From Sphingobacterium thalpophilum (GTDB lineage Bacteria > Bacteroidota > Bacteroidia > Flavobacteriales > Flavobacteriaceae), in contig CALQBR020000012.1 of assembly GCA_943328865.2 (NCBI GenBank), positions 1-11,624 on the forward strand: 11,624 nt of DNA, read 5' to 3'. The stretch's first letter is position 1. Each line of letters begins with the position of its first letter. This document shows positions 1-7,734 of this stretch, piece after piece. A model generated the notes under the pieces. The model saw only the letters and a program-made list of their open reading frames with translations. It ran no database searches and was not told the origin of the DNA. A program made the position numbers and the translations under genes.

Positions 1-1371
1 AGTTCCAAATCGCTTTCTGGTGGTGAAGCCCAACGCATCCGATTGGCAACTCAAATTGGATCGCAATTGGTTGGTGTTTTATATATTTTAGATGAGCCGA
101 GTATTGGATTGCATCAAAGAGACAATGAAAAACTGATTCATTCATTGGAGCAATTGCGGGATCTCGGCAATTCGGTTATTGTAGTAGAACACGATAAAGA
201 TATGATTGAGCGCGCCGATTATGTGATTGATATTGGTCCAAAAGCAGGGAAATATGGCGGCGAAATTATTAGTAAAGGAACACCTGCAGCCATCTTAAAA
301 GAACACACACTAACTGCTTCTTATTTAAACGGGGAGCTAAAAATCGAAATTCCAAAAACAAGACGTGAAGGCAACGGCAAAACAATAACACTTACTGGAG
401 CTACTGGGAATAATTTAAAAAATGTTTCTGTAGAATTGCCTTTAGGGAAAATGATTTGCGTAACGGGGGTTTCAGGAAGCGGAAAATCGACTTTAATCAA
501 TGAAACGCTCTATCCAATTCTGAATGAATTTTATTTTAATGGCGTTAAAAAACCGCAACCCTACAAGAGAATAGAAGGTTTGGAGCACATCGACAAAGTC
601 ATTGCTATTGATCAAAGTCCAATTGGAAGAACGCCACGTTCGAATCCAGCAACCTACACCGAAGTATTTTCTGAAATTCGGAATTTGTTTACGATGACTT
701 CTGAAAGCATGATTCGAGGCTATAAAGCAGGTCGTTTTAGTTTTAATGTAAAAGGAGGAAGATGTGAAACCTGTGAAGGTTCGGGAGTGCGAACCATTGA
801 AATGAATTTTTTACCTGATGTCTATGTCGAATGTGAAACTTGTCAGGGAAAGCGTTTCAATCGAGAAACATTAGAAATACGATACAAAGGCAAATCCATT
901 TCGGATGTACTGAATATGACAGTAGATGAAGCGGTTCCGTTTTTTGAAAACATTCCAAAGATTAATCGAAAGATAAAAACCATTCAGGATGTTGGGTTGG
1001 GTTATATTACACTTGGACAACAAAGCACCACGCTTTCTGGTGGGGAGGCACAACGCATTAAATTGGCTGGAGAATTATCAAAAAAAGACACTGGAAATAC
1101 CTTTTACATTCTTGATGAACCCACTACAGGACTTCATTTTGAGGACATTCGGGTATTGATGGAAGTGATTAATAAATTAGTGGATAAAGGCAATACGATT
1201 TTGATTATTGAACACAATATGGATGTGATTAAATTAGCCGATTACATTATCGACATTGGTCCTGAAGGAGGAAAAGGAGGCGGAAAAGTGGTCGCAAAAG
1301 GAACTCCAGAAGAAATTATTAAAAACAAAAAAAGTTACACTGCACAATTTCTAGAAAAAGAATTGCTTTAA
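1..1371 (+). CDS. uvrA: UvrA, excinuclease ABC subunit A (C-terminal half, 5' end outside window)
   Basis: UvrA is the ATP-driven damage sensor of nucleotide excision repair; it works as a dimer in the cytoplasm and loads UvrB. The frame is open from base 1, and the 456 visible residues are roughly half of the usual 940 or so. In order there are: the end of the first ATPase, with signature [10 protein letters not shown] (residues 5-14) and Walker B ILDEPS; the second ATPase Walker [10 protein letters not shown] (about 156-164); the C-terminal zinc module CETC-X19-CETC (cysteines 255, 258, 278, 281); the second signature [10 protein letters not shown] (345-354); Walker [11 protein letters not shown]; and the H-loop IIEHN. 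All ATPase and zinc residues in view are intact, so it should be functional. The first ATG/TTG-like codon inside the window (position 43) is only a Leu within the conserved signature region, not a start. The LOG-family gene begins 25 bases after the stop and may share the transcript. Confidence 0.97.
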   Translation, partial: SSKSLSGGEAQRIRLATQIGSQLVGVLYILDEPSIGLHQRDNEKLIHSLEQLRDLGNSVIVVEHDKDMIERADYVIDIGPKAGKYGGEIISKGTPAAILKEHTLTASYLNGELKIEIPKTRREGNGKTITLTGATGNNLKNVSVELPLGKMICVTGVSGSGKSTLINETLYPILNEFYFNGVKKPQPYKRIEGLEHIDKVIAIDQSPIGRTPRSNPATYTEVFSEIRNLFTMTSESMIRGYKAGRFSFNVKGGRCETCEGSGVRTIEMNFLPDVYVECETCQGKRFNRETLEIRYKGKSISDVLNMTVDEAVPFFENIPKINRKIKTIQDVGLGYITLGQQSTTLSGGEAQRIKLAGELSKKDTGNTFYILDEPTTGLHFEDIRVLMEVINKLVDKGNTILIIEHNMDVIKLADYIIDIGPEGGKGGGKVVAKGTPEEIIKNKKSYTAQFLEKELL

Positions 1372-1396
1372 TTAGTGAAAACCTAAAAATCAAAAA

Positions 1397-2125
1397 ATGA
1401 GATTAGAAGATTTTGACCATGATGAGGATCGTGTTATTCATAATAAAATGAAAAGAAAAACCTGGAATGAAATTCGAGCGAATGATTCCTGGGCTATTTT
1501 TAAAATTATGGCTGAGTTCGTTAATGGTTATGAAAATATGAGTCGAATTGGTCCCTGTGTAACCATATTTGGTTCAGCCAGAACTAAGCCCGAAGATCCA
1601 TTGTATCTTTTAGCCGAAAAAATTGCCTATAAAATCAGTAAATCAGGCTACGGTGTCATCACTGGTGGCGGTCCTGGTATTATGGAAGCCGGAAACAAAG
1701 GAGCGAATTTAGGCGGAGGCACTTCAGTGGGACTGAATATAGTCTTGCCTTTTGAACAACACTACAATCCTTATATTGACAGGGATAAAAATCTAAATTT
1801 CGATTATTTCTTTGTACGCAAAGTAATGTTTGTTAAATATTCTCAGGGGTTTGTCATCATGCCTGGTGGTTTTGGTACGTTGGACGAAATGTTCGAAGCA
1901 GTGACATTAATTCAGACAAAAAAAATTGGAAAATTCCCTATTATTTTAGTTGGTTCCGAGTTTTGGAGTGGTTTAATGGATTGGGTAAAAAGTGTGTTGA
2001 TAGAAAAATACAAAACAGTAAGTCCAGAGGATTTAAACCTGATTAAAATTGTAGATACCGAAGATGAAGTCATTGAAGTGTTAGACACTTTCTATAAAAA
2101 ATACAATTTAAGTCCAAATTTTTAA
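1397..2125 (+). CDS. LOG-family (TIGR00730) Rossmann-fold protein, putative nucleoside 5'-monophosphate phosphoribohydrolase
   Basis: This 242-residue protein carries the two signatures of the LOG ('lysine decarboxylase-like') family: a nucleotide-binding GGGPGIMEAGNKGA segment (residues 90-103) and PGGFGTLDE (156-164). Arg141, in RKVMF, and Glu164 sit where LOG enzymes place their catalytic Arg and Glu. Characterised family members release the base from nucleoside monophosphates, for example activating cytokinin ribotides; bacterial homologues are often misnamed lysine decarboxylases. About 50 residues precede the Rossmann core, a charged helical N-terminus seen in the longer subgroup. The ATG at 1397 is the natural start, 25 bases after uvrA, so co-transcription is likely. 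The real substrate in this organism cannot be read from sequence. Family assignment is firm; the activity is an inference from conserved residues. Confidence 0.9.
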   Translation: MRLEDFDHDEDRVIHNKMKRKTWNEIRANDSWAIFKIMAEFVNGYENMSRIGPCVTIFGSARTKPEDPLYLLAEKIAYKISKSGYGVITGGGPGIMEAGNKGANLGGGTSVGLNIVLPFEQHYNPYIDRDKNLNFDYFFVRKVMFVKYSQGFVIMPGGFGTLDEMFEAVTLIQTKKIGKFPIILVGSEFWSGLMDWVKSVLIEKYKTVSPEDLNLIKIVDTEDEVIEVLDTFYKKYNLSPNF

Positions 2126-2170
2126 TACAGTGCAGTTTTGACAACCTTTTTCGTTTAAAAACTACTATTA

Positions 2171-2201
2171 TTTGTGCCTAATATTAAGTATATTAGTGTT
2201 G
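2171..2201 (+). promoter_or_regulatory. Bacteroidota-type promoter for the M1-like/barrel gene
   Basis: TTTG at 2171-2174 serves as the -33 element. It is followed after 19 bases by TAGTGTTG at 2194-2201, which has one mismatch to the -7 consensus TAnnTTTG. The spacing is ideal and the box ends 24 bases before the TTG codon at 2226. It supports transcription of the large exported protein separately from uvrA and its neighbour, and favours the TTG over the next in-frame ATG (2307). Seen by eye; not proven. Confidence 0.5.
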
Positions 2202-2225
2202 TTTTAACAATTCCTCTTAAAAAAT

Positions 2226-5054
2226 TTGAACTCTTTTTATAAAATAGTCCTTACTGTTTGGGTCTTATTGATCGTGACCAAACAATATGCACAACATCAT
2301 TCTGAAATGACTGTTGAGGTCAATATGGACAAAAAAACATTGAATATCCAACAGGAAATCACTTATTTTAATGAATCCAAAGATACATTAAGTTCAATTA
2401 TTTTAAACGATTGGATGCATGGCTATTCCTCCAAAACTACTGCTTTAGCGGAACGTTTTTCTGATGAATTTTATAGAGGGTTTCATTTATCAAAAGAAGA
2501 AGAAAGAGGAAAAACATCAAATTTAACGATTATTGATTCTGAAAAATTGTTTCTTTTTTTTGAAAGGCCTGAAGAAAAATCAGATTTTATAAGTGTTCAA
2601 TTAAGACACAAATTAGCCCCAAACCAAAAAACCACTTTACATCTCACCTATATTGTTAAAATCCCTAATGATCAATTTACTCAATATGGTTACAATGCTC
2701 GTGGTGATATGAATTTAAAAAACTGGTTTCTAACTCCGGCGCGATATGAAAACCATGCTTTTGTTAGATACAATAATAATAATTTAGATGATATTGCCAA
2801 TGCCGTTTCTAGTTTTAATATTGAACTAAAAGTTCCTAAATCGTTAGAAATAACTTCTGATTTAAACAGCACTAAAAAAATTTCAAACGATGACTTTTCT
2901 AGTTATCAATTAAGTGGTGAAAACCGAACCGATTTTAGTCTTTTCATAGAGCATCAAGAAAGCTTTTATCATTTCAAAACCAGTGACCTTTCGCTTTCTA
3001 TCAATTTAAAGGACTCCAAAACAAACGAATTTCAAAAAGCAATTATTGTAGAACGCATTGTGGGTTTTGTAGAGGGACTTATTGGAAAATACCCACACAA
3101 AAAAATAACTATTTCTCAGGTGGACTATGAGCGTAATCCATTTTATGGTTTGAATCAGCTACCCTCCTTTATCAGTCCTTTTGAAGATGAATTTGTTTAC
3201 GAAATTAAATTTCTAAAAACCTACCTAAATAATTACCTAAAAAATAGTCTGCGACTGGATCCTAGGAAAGACAACTGGATTTATGATGGAATTCAAGTCT
3301 ATGCAATGATGAAATATATTGACGAGCACCACCCCGATAGTAAAATGTTAGGCAGTATCTCTAATTTCAAATTGTTGAGAAATTACAGTATAACCAATAT
3401 CAGTTTTAATGAGCAATACAGCTACTTTTATATGCTTATGGCTCGAAAAAATTTAGACCAACCGCTTGGTGATCCTAAAAACACCCTTATTAAATTCAAC
3501 GAACAAATTGCTAGTAAATACCGTTCCGGATTGAGTTTTAGGTATCTAGATAATTATTTAGATAATAACCTTGTAACCAAAAGTATTCAATCATTTTATA
3601 CACAAAATAAGGAGAAACAAGTAAGTGAGGATGATTTCGAAAAAATATTAAAATCCAATACAAAAAAAAATATTGATTGGTTTTTTAAAACCATAATCCA
3701 CTCGCGTGATCTGATTGATTATAAATTTGCAAGCGTTTCAAAAACTAGAGACAGCATTACTTTTTCTATAAAAAACAAGGCTGGAATTTCGGTTCCAATG
3801 CCGATTTATGGAATTAAAAAAGGAAATATTGTTTTCAAAGAATGGCTCGAAACCACAACAGAAGATCAAATTTTTACTCTAGATAGGAGAAATGCTGACA
3901 AAATTGTCTTGAATTACAAAAACGAGGTTCCAGAATACAATTTAAGGAACAATTGGAAGTCTTTAAAAAGTTTCTCTCCAAACAATCGTCCCTTGAAATT
4001 TAATTTTATGAAAGATTTGGAGGATCCTTATTACAATCAAATTTTATATGTTCCTACTTTGACCTATAATTTATATGATGGATTGGCTCCTGGTATTAGA
4101 TTGCACAACAAAACACTTTTAGACAAACCCATTCAATTTGAAATAAATCCTGCCTATTCTACAATTGCCAAAACTGTATCTGGAAATGCGTTTTTTGCAG
4201 TATATCAAAACAATAGAAACAGCAATTTATATAACATAAGATATGCTGTTAGTGGTTCTTACTTTCATTATGCACCAAATGCAGCTTATGTGAAAATAAA
4301 TCCTATGGTTCAAATGCGAATACGAGAAGAAAATTTAAGAGACAACAGAAAACAACAAATACTGCTTCGTCAAGTAATGGTCTATCGAGAAGAAAGCAAT
4401 TTAACTATTGAGAATGCTACACAAAGCTATTCCGTTTTCAATATTAAGTATTTCAATACTAAAACAGAATTTACTAAACATTTAAATCTAAGCACTGATT
4501 TTCAAATGGCTGGAAAATTTGGAAAAATGAGTGCGGAATTAAACTACAGAAAATTATTTGAAAATAATCGGCAAGTCAATTTAAGATACTATGCCGGTAG
4601 CTTTCTATTTAATAATACCAATTCTGACTTTTTTAGCTTTGCTTTAGACAGACCAACCGATTATCTTTTTGATTACCCTTATTATGGAAGATCCGAAAGT
4701 GGAGGCATATTTAGTCAGCAATACCTGTTGGTTGATGGGGGGTTTAAATCTAAAATAAGTAACCCTTATGCTAACCAATGGATGACTACTTTAAATGGGA
4801 GTTTTAGCATTTGGAATTGGATAGAAATCTATGGAGACTTAGGTTACTATAAAAATAAAAATCAAAAAGAAAAATTTGTTTATGACAATGGGATAAGACT
4901 AAATTTAGTGACAAATTATTTTGAATTGTATTTTCCTATCTATTCCAACAATGGATGGGAAGTCACACAAAATAAATACAATGAAAAAATACGGTTTATG
5001 ATTGCTTTGGACATCAAAACATTAACCAATCTTTTTACACGAAAATGGTTTTAA
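2226..5054 (+). CDS. Exported M1-peptidase-like (gluzincin-fold) protein with degenerate zinc site and C-terminal outer-membrane beta-barrel-like region
   Basis: A 942-residue protein, probably anchored in the outer membrane. Residues 1-23 form a signal peptide (hydrophobic IVLTVWVLLIV, likely cleavage after YAQ). Residues 25-250 are beta-rich, like the N-terminal domain of M1 aminopeptidases. Residues 270-490 resemble the M1 catalytic domain: GLNQLPSF (308-315) stands where GAMEN-like motifs occur, and WIYDG (351-355) where the zinc-ligand helix WLNEG occurs. The HExxH helix is absent: the equivalent stretch (about 322-338, YEIKFLKTY) lacks both histidines. Residues 500-570 look like a small beta domain. 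From about 590 to the end there are alternating aromatic/polar strands with many Tyr and Asn, ending in Trp-Phe, as in outer-membrane barrels. The start is a TTG at 2226: a stop lies at 2205, no ATG precedes residue 28, and starting later would remove the signal peptide. Function unknown; probably non-catalytic binding or processing at the cell surface. The fold assignment is inference. Confidence 0.75.
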   Translation: MNSFYKIVLTVWVLLIVTKQYAQHHSEMTVEVNMDKKTLNIQQEITYFNESKDTLSSIILNDWMHGYSSKTTALAERFSDEFYRGFHLSKEEERGKTSNLTIIDSEKLFLFFERPEEKSDFISVQLRHKLAPNQKTTLHLTYIVKIPNDQFTQYGYNARGDMNLKNWFLTPARYENHAFVRYNNNNLDDIANAVSSFNIELKVPKSLEITSDLNSTKKISNDDFSSYQLSGENRTDFSLFIEHQESFYHFKTSDLSLSINLKDSKTNEFQKAIIVERIVGFVEGLIGKYPHKKITISQVDYERNPFYGLNQLPSFISPFEDEFVYEIKFLKTYLNNYLKNSLRLDPRKDNWIYDGIQVYAMMKYIDEHHPDSKMLGSISNFKLLRNYSITNISFNEQYSYFYMLMARKNLDQPLGDPKNTLIKFNEQIASKYRSGLSFRYLDNYLDNNLVTKSIQSFYTQNKEKQVSEDDFEKILKSNTKKNIDWFFKTIIHSRDLIDYKFASVSKTRDSITFSIKNKAGISVPMPIYGIKKGNIVFKEWLETTTEDQIFTLDRRNADKIVLNYKNEVPEYNLRNNWKSLKSFSPNNRPLKFNFMKDLEDPYYNQILYVPTLTYNLYDGLAPGIRLHNKTLLDKPIQFEINPAYSTIAKTVSGNAFFAVYQNNRNSNLYNIRYAVSGSYFHYAPNAAYVKINPMVQMRIREENLRDNRKQQILLRQVMVYREESNLTIENATQSYSVFNIKYFNTKTEFTKHLNLSTDFQMAGKFGKMSAELNYRKLFENNRQVNLRYYAGSFLFNNTNSDFFSFALDRPTDYLFDYPYYGRSESGGIFSQQYLLVDGGFKSKISNPYANQWMTTLNGSFSIWNWIEIYGDLGYYKNKNQKEKFVYDNGIRLNLVTNYFELYFPIYSNNGWEVTQNKYNEKIRFMIALDIKTLTNLFTRKWF

Positions 5055-5207
5055 GTTGTGTAAAAACACTTCTTTAAATACATTATATTCAATGAATTTG
5101 TTTTTCTGTTGAAAACTTGACAAATAACAAAGACTTAACCCTTTATAAACCATCAATTATTAAATTACATTTCATTCAAAGCATTATGAAAATAGATAGT
5201 TTTTATT

Positions 5208-5215
5208 TATTTTTG
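5208..5215 (+). promoter_or_regulatory. Bacteroidota -7 box upstream of the E1 gene
   Basis: TATTTTTG matches TAnnTTTG exactly and lies 25 bases before the ATG at 5241. A good TTG -33 element is missing; TTA at 5184-5186 sits at a suitable distance (21 bases). The surrounding 5055-5240 gap is very AT-rich and holds no other clear element. Confidence 0.45.
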
Positions 5216-5240
5216 TTTTCAAATTGCAATAAAACCAATT

Positions 5241-7640
5241 ATGACAAAAGTAGAAACAAAATCGCTTTCTTTTGAAGATTTCAAAACTGAAGTGCTTACC
5301 GATTATAAAGTCGCTGTTATTAGCAGGGAATGTAGCTTATTGGGAAGACGTGAAGTTTTGACCGGTAAAGCGAAGTTTGGTATTTTTGGCGATGGTAAAG
5401 AAGTACCCCAATTGGCTTTAGCAAAAGCTTTCAAAAACGGGGATTTTCGTTCTGGTTATTACCGAGATCAAACCTTCATGATGGCCATTGGTTTACTTAC
5501 AATTGAACAATTTTTTGCAGGTTTATACGCCCATACCGACATCGAATTTGACCCGATGAGTGCTGGACGACAAATGGGTGGTCACTTTGCTACGCATTCG
5601 TTAGATGAAAACGGGAATTGGAACGACCTGACAAAGCAAAAAAATTCGAGCTCTGACATCTCCCCTACTGCTGGGCAAATGCCTCGTTTATTAGGATTGG
5701 CTCAGGCTTCAAAAATATACAGACAAGTCACTGGAATAAATCAAAGTAATTTTTCTGAAAACGGAAATGAGGTTGCTTGGGGTACTATTGGAAATGCCTC
5801 GACATCTGAAGGTTTATTTTTTGAAACCATCAATGCTGCTGGGGTACTTCAAGTTCCAATGGTAATGAGTATTTGGGATGACGAATATGGTATTTCAGTA
5901 CACGCGAAACATCAAACTACAAAAGAAAACATTTCGGAAATTCTAAAAGGATTTCAACGTGATCAAGAGCATAATGGGTATGAAATTATTCGAGTAAAAG
6001 GTTGGGATTACCCTGCTTTGATAGAAACCTATGAAAAAGCAGGTGCTATCGCACGTGAAGAACACATTCCAATTTTAATTCACGTTCAGGAATTAACGCA
6101 ACCTCAAGGTCACTCTACTTCTGGCTCACATGAGCGTTATAAAAATACTGATCGGTTGACTTGGGAAGTGGAATTTGATTGTATTTCACAAATGCGCAAA
6201 TGGGCAATCGAAAACAACATCGCTACCGAAAATGAAATGGAAGCCATTGAACTGGAATCGAAAAAGGCTGTTCTCGAAGGAAAAAAAACTGCTTGGGCTA
6301 ATTTTTTAGCACCAATAAAAGAAGAACAGCAACAATTAATTTCCTTAGTCACACAAATAGCTGATAACAGTAGAAACAAAGTATTTATTGATAAAAAAAT
6401 TAATGATTTAGCTGCTATCAAAGAGCCTATGCGCAAAGAAATTATGGCATCTGCTCGTATGATTTTACGCTTATTTGTAAAAGACGCCAATAAACATGAA
6501 TTGGCTTCTTGGATCACACAGTATAGTGCTAAAATACAGCCTAAGTTTAGTTCGCATTTATATTCCCAATCCAGCCAAAATGTATTATCTGTTAAGGAAG
6601 TTTTGCCAAAATATGATGATAGTGCTGACACAGTAGATGCGCGATTATTATTGCGCGATAATTTTGATGCCCTTTTTACAAAATATCCTGAATTTTTAAT
6701 ATTTGGTGAAGATGCCGGAAATATTGGAGATGTAAATCAAGGTTTAGAAGGGATGCAGGAGAAATATGGCGAGTTACGTGTTGCCGATGTTGGAATTCGC
6801 GAAGCAACCATCATTGGACAAGGAATCGGAATGGCAATGCGCGGTTTAAGACCAATCGCGGAGATTCAATATTTGGATTACCTTTTATATGCCATCCAAA
6901 TTATGAGCGACGATTTAGCCACGCTACAATACCGAACTGCTGGCCGACAAAAAGCACCTTTAATCATTCGTACCCGTGGACACCGCTTAGAGGGAATCTG
7001 GCACTCCGGATCTCCAATGGGGATGATTATCAATGCCATTCGTGGTATCCATGTTTTAGTGCCAAGAAATATGACTAAAGCAGCAGGATTCTATAATACA
7101 TTATTAGAAACCGATGAGCCCGCATTAGTAATTGAATGCTTAAATGGTTATCGATTAAAAGAAAAAATGCCAACCAATTTAGGTGAATTCAAAACCCCTA
7201 TTGGAGTAGTTGAAACAATAAAAGAAGGAAAAGACATCACACTAGTTTCTTATGGTTCTACCTTACGTTTAGTAGAGCAAGCTGCCAAAGAATTATTAGA
7301 AGTCGGCATCGACGCTGAAATCATCGATATTCAATCGTTGTTGCCATTTGACATCAATAACGATATTGTAAAATCATTATCTAAAACCAATCGCTTATTA
7401 GTGATTGATGAAGATGTACCTGGCGGGGCTTCAGCCTATATTTTACAACAAATCATAGAAGAACAAAAAGGATACCTAGTGTTAGATAGTCAGCCTGAAA
7501 CCTTGGCCTCTCAATCCCATCGCCCTGCCTATGGCTCTGATGGTGATTACTTTTCAAAACCTTCGATAGAGGATATTTTTGAAAAAGTATATGCCATGAT
7601 GCATGAAGTTAATCCTTCTCAATATCCGAGTTTGTATTAA
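5241..7640 (+). CDS. Fused alpha/beta E1 component of a 2-oxoacid dehydrogenase (branched-chain / 2-oxoisovalerate type)
   Basis: E1 decarboxylates a 2-oxoacid with thiamine diphosphate and acylates the lipoyl group of E2. Both subunits are in one 799-residue chain. The alpha part (about 20-320) has YRDQ (74-77), GRQMGGHF (109-116), the cofactor region with SEG (189-191) and EYGIS, and the loop GHSTSGS (290-296) that matches the phosphorylation-loop region of branched-chain E1 alpha. A charged, helical linker (about 325-460) joins the beta part: FGEDAG (488-493), IREA (519-522) with the catalytic-type Glu521, GLRPIAEIQ, His588 in WHSGSP, and a C-terminal transketolase domain (about 655-785). 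The usual GDG...NN metal motif reads GNA (184-186) and DD (213-214). Single-chain E1 enzymes of this kind are common in Bacteroidota; no E2 or E3 gene is nearby. Substrate is inferred from resemblance to branched-chain E1; pyruvate or another oxoacid is possible. Confidence 0.88.
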   Translation: MTKVETKSLSFEDFKTEVLTDYKVAVISRECSLLGRREVLTGKAKFGIFGDGKEVPQLALAKAFKNGDFRSGYYRDQTFMMAIGLLTIEQFFAGLYAHTDIEFDPMSAGRQMGGHFATHSLDENGNWNDLTKQKNSSSDISPTAGQMPRLLGLAQASKIYRQVTGINQSNFSENGNEVAWGTIGNASTSEGLFFETINAAGVLQVPMVMSIWDDEYGISVHAKHQTTKENISEILKGFQRDQEHNGYEIIRVKGWDYPALIETYEKAGAIAREEHIPILIHVQELTQPQGHSTSGSHERYKNTDRLTWEVEFDCISQMRKWAIENNIATENEMEAIELESKKAVLEGKKTAWANFLAPIKEEQQQLISLVTQIADNSRNKVFIDKKINDLAAIKEPMRKEIMASARMILRLFVKDANKHELASWITQYSAKIQPKFSSHLYSQSSQNVLSVKEVLPKYDDSADTVDARLLLRDNFDALFTKYPEFLIFGEDAGNIGDVNQGLEGMQEKYGELRVADVGIREATIIGQGIGMAMRGLRPIAEIQYLDYLLYAIQIMSDDLATLQYRTAGRQKAPLIIRTRGHRLEGIWHSGSPMGMIINAIRGIHVLVPRNMTKAAGFYNTLLETDEPALVIECLNGYRLKEKMPTNLGEFKTPIGVVETIKEGKDITLVSYGSTLRLVEQAAKELLEVGIDAEIIDIQSLLPFDINNDIVKSLSKTNRLLVIDEDVPGGASAYILQQIIEEQKGYLVLDSQPETLASQSHRPAYGSDGDYFSKPSIEDIFEKVYAMMHEVNPSQYPSLY

Positions 7641-7656
7641 AAAAATAATCTACAAA

Positions 7657-7686
7657 AAAGCCAGATAAAAATATTTATCTGGCTTT
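7657..7686. terminator. Bidirectional intrinsic terminator between convergent genes
   Basis: A perfect 13-bp stem, AAAGCCAGATAAA (7657-7669) with TTTATCTGGCTTT (7674-7686), closes a 4-base AATA loop. It starts 16 bases after the E1 stop. Read on the - strand, the stem is followed by a T-run (complement of the A's at 7654-7659), and on the + strand by TTTCTTATA. It therefore probably ends both the E1 transcript and the convergent enzyme gene that stops at 7735. Confidence 0.88.
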
Positions 7687-7734
7687 CTTATATGATCTCA
7701 TTGCAAAGTTAAATATAATTATTCTAACAGGAAA

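Noticed and set aside
2138..2174. TTGACA with TATTATTTG downstream as a promoter
   Set aside because: Spacing is too long (25 bases) for the Bacteroidota arrangement; the better-spaced TTTG / TAGTGTTG pair at 2171-2201 is preferred.
5032..5066. Inverted repeat TTTTTACAC / GTGTAAAAA around the end of the M1-like gene, possible terminator
   Set aside because: The 17-base loop is large, the stem is AT-rich, the left arm is coding sequence, and no T-run follows.
5186..5275. 29-codon frame starting ATGAAAATAGATAG upstream of and overlapping the E1 gene, possible leader peptide
   Set aside because: The putative -7 box lies inside it, so it would start upstream of the transcript; no attenuator hairpin is visible.
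6137..6631. 164-codon open frame on the - strand inside the E1 gene
   Set aside because: It lies wholly antisense to a well-supported coding region, in its linker part, shows no recognisable motif, and has no promoter box or gene spacing of its own.
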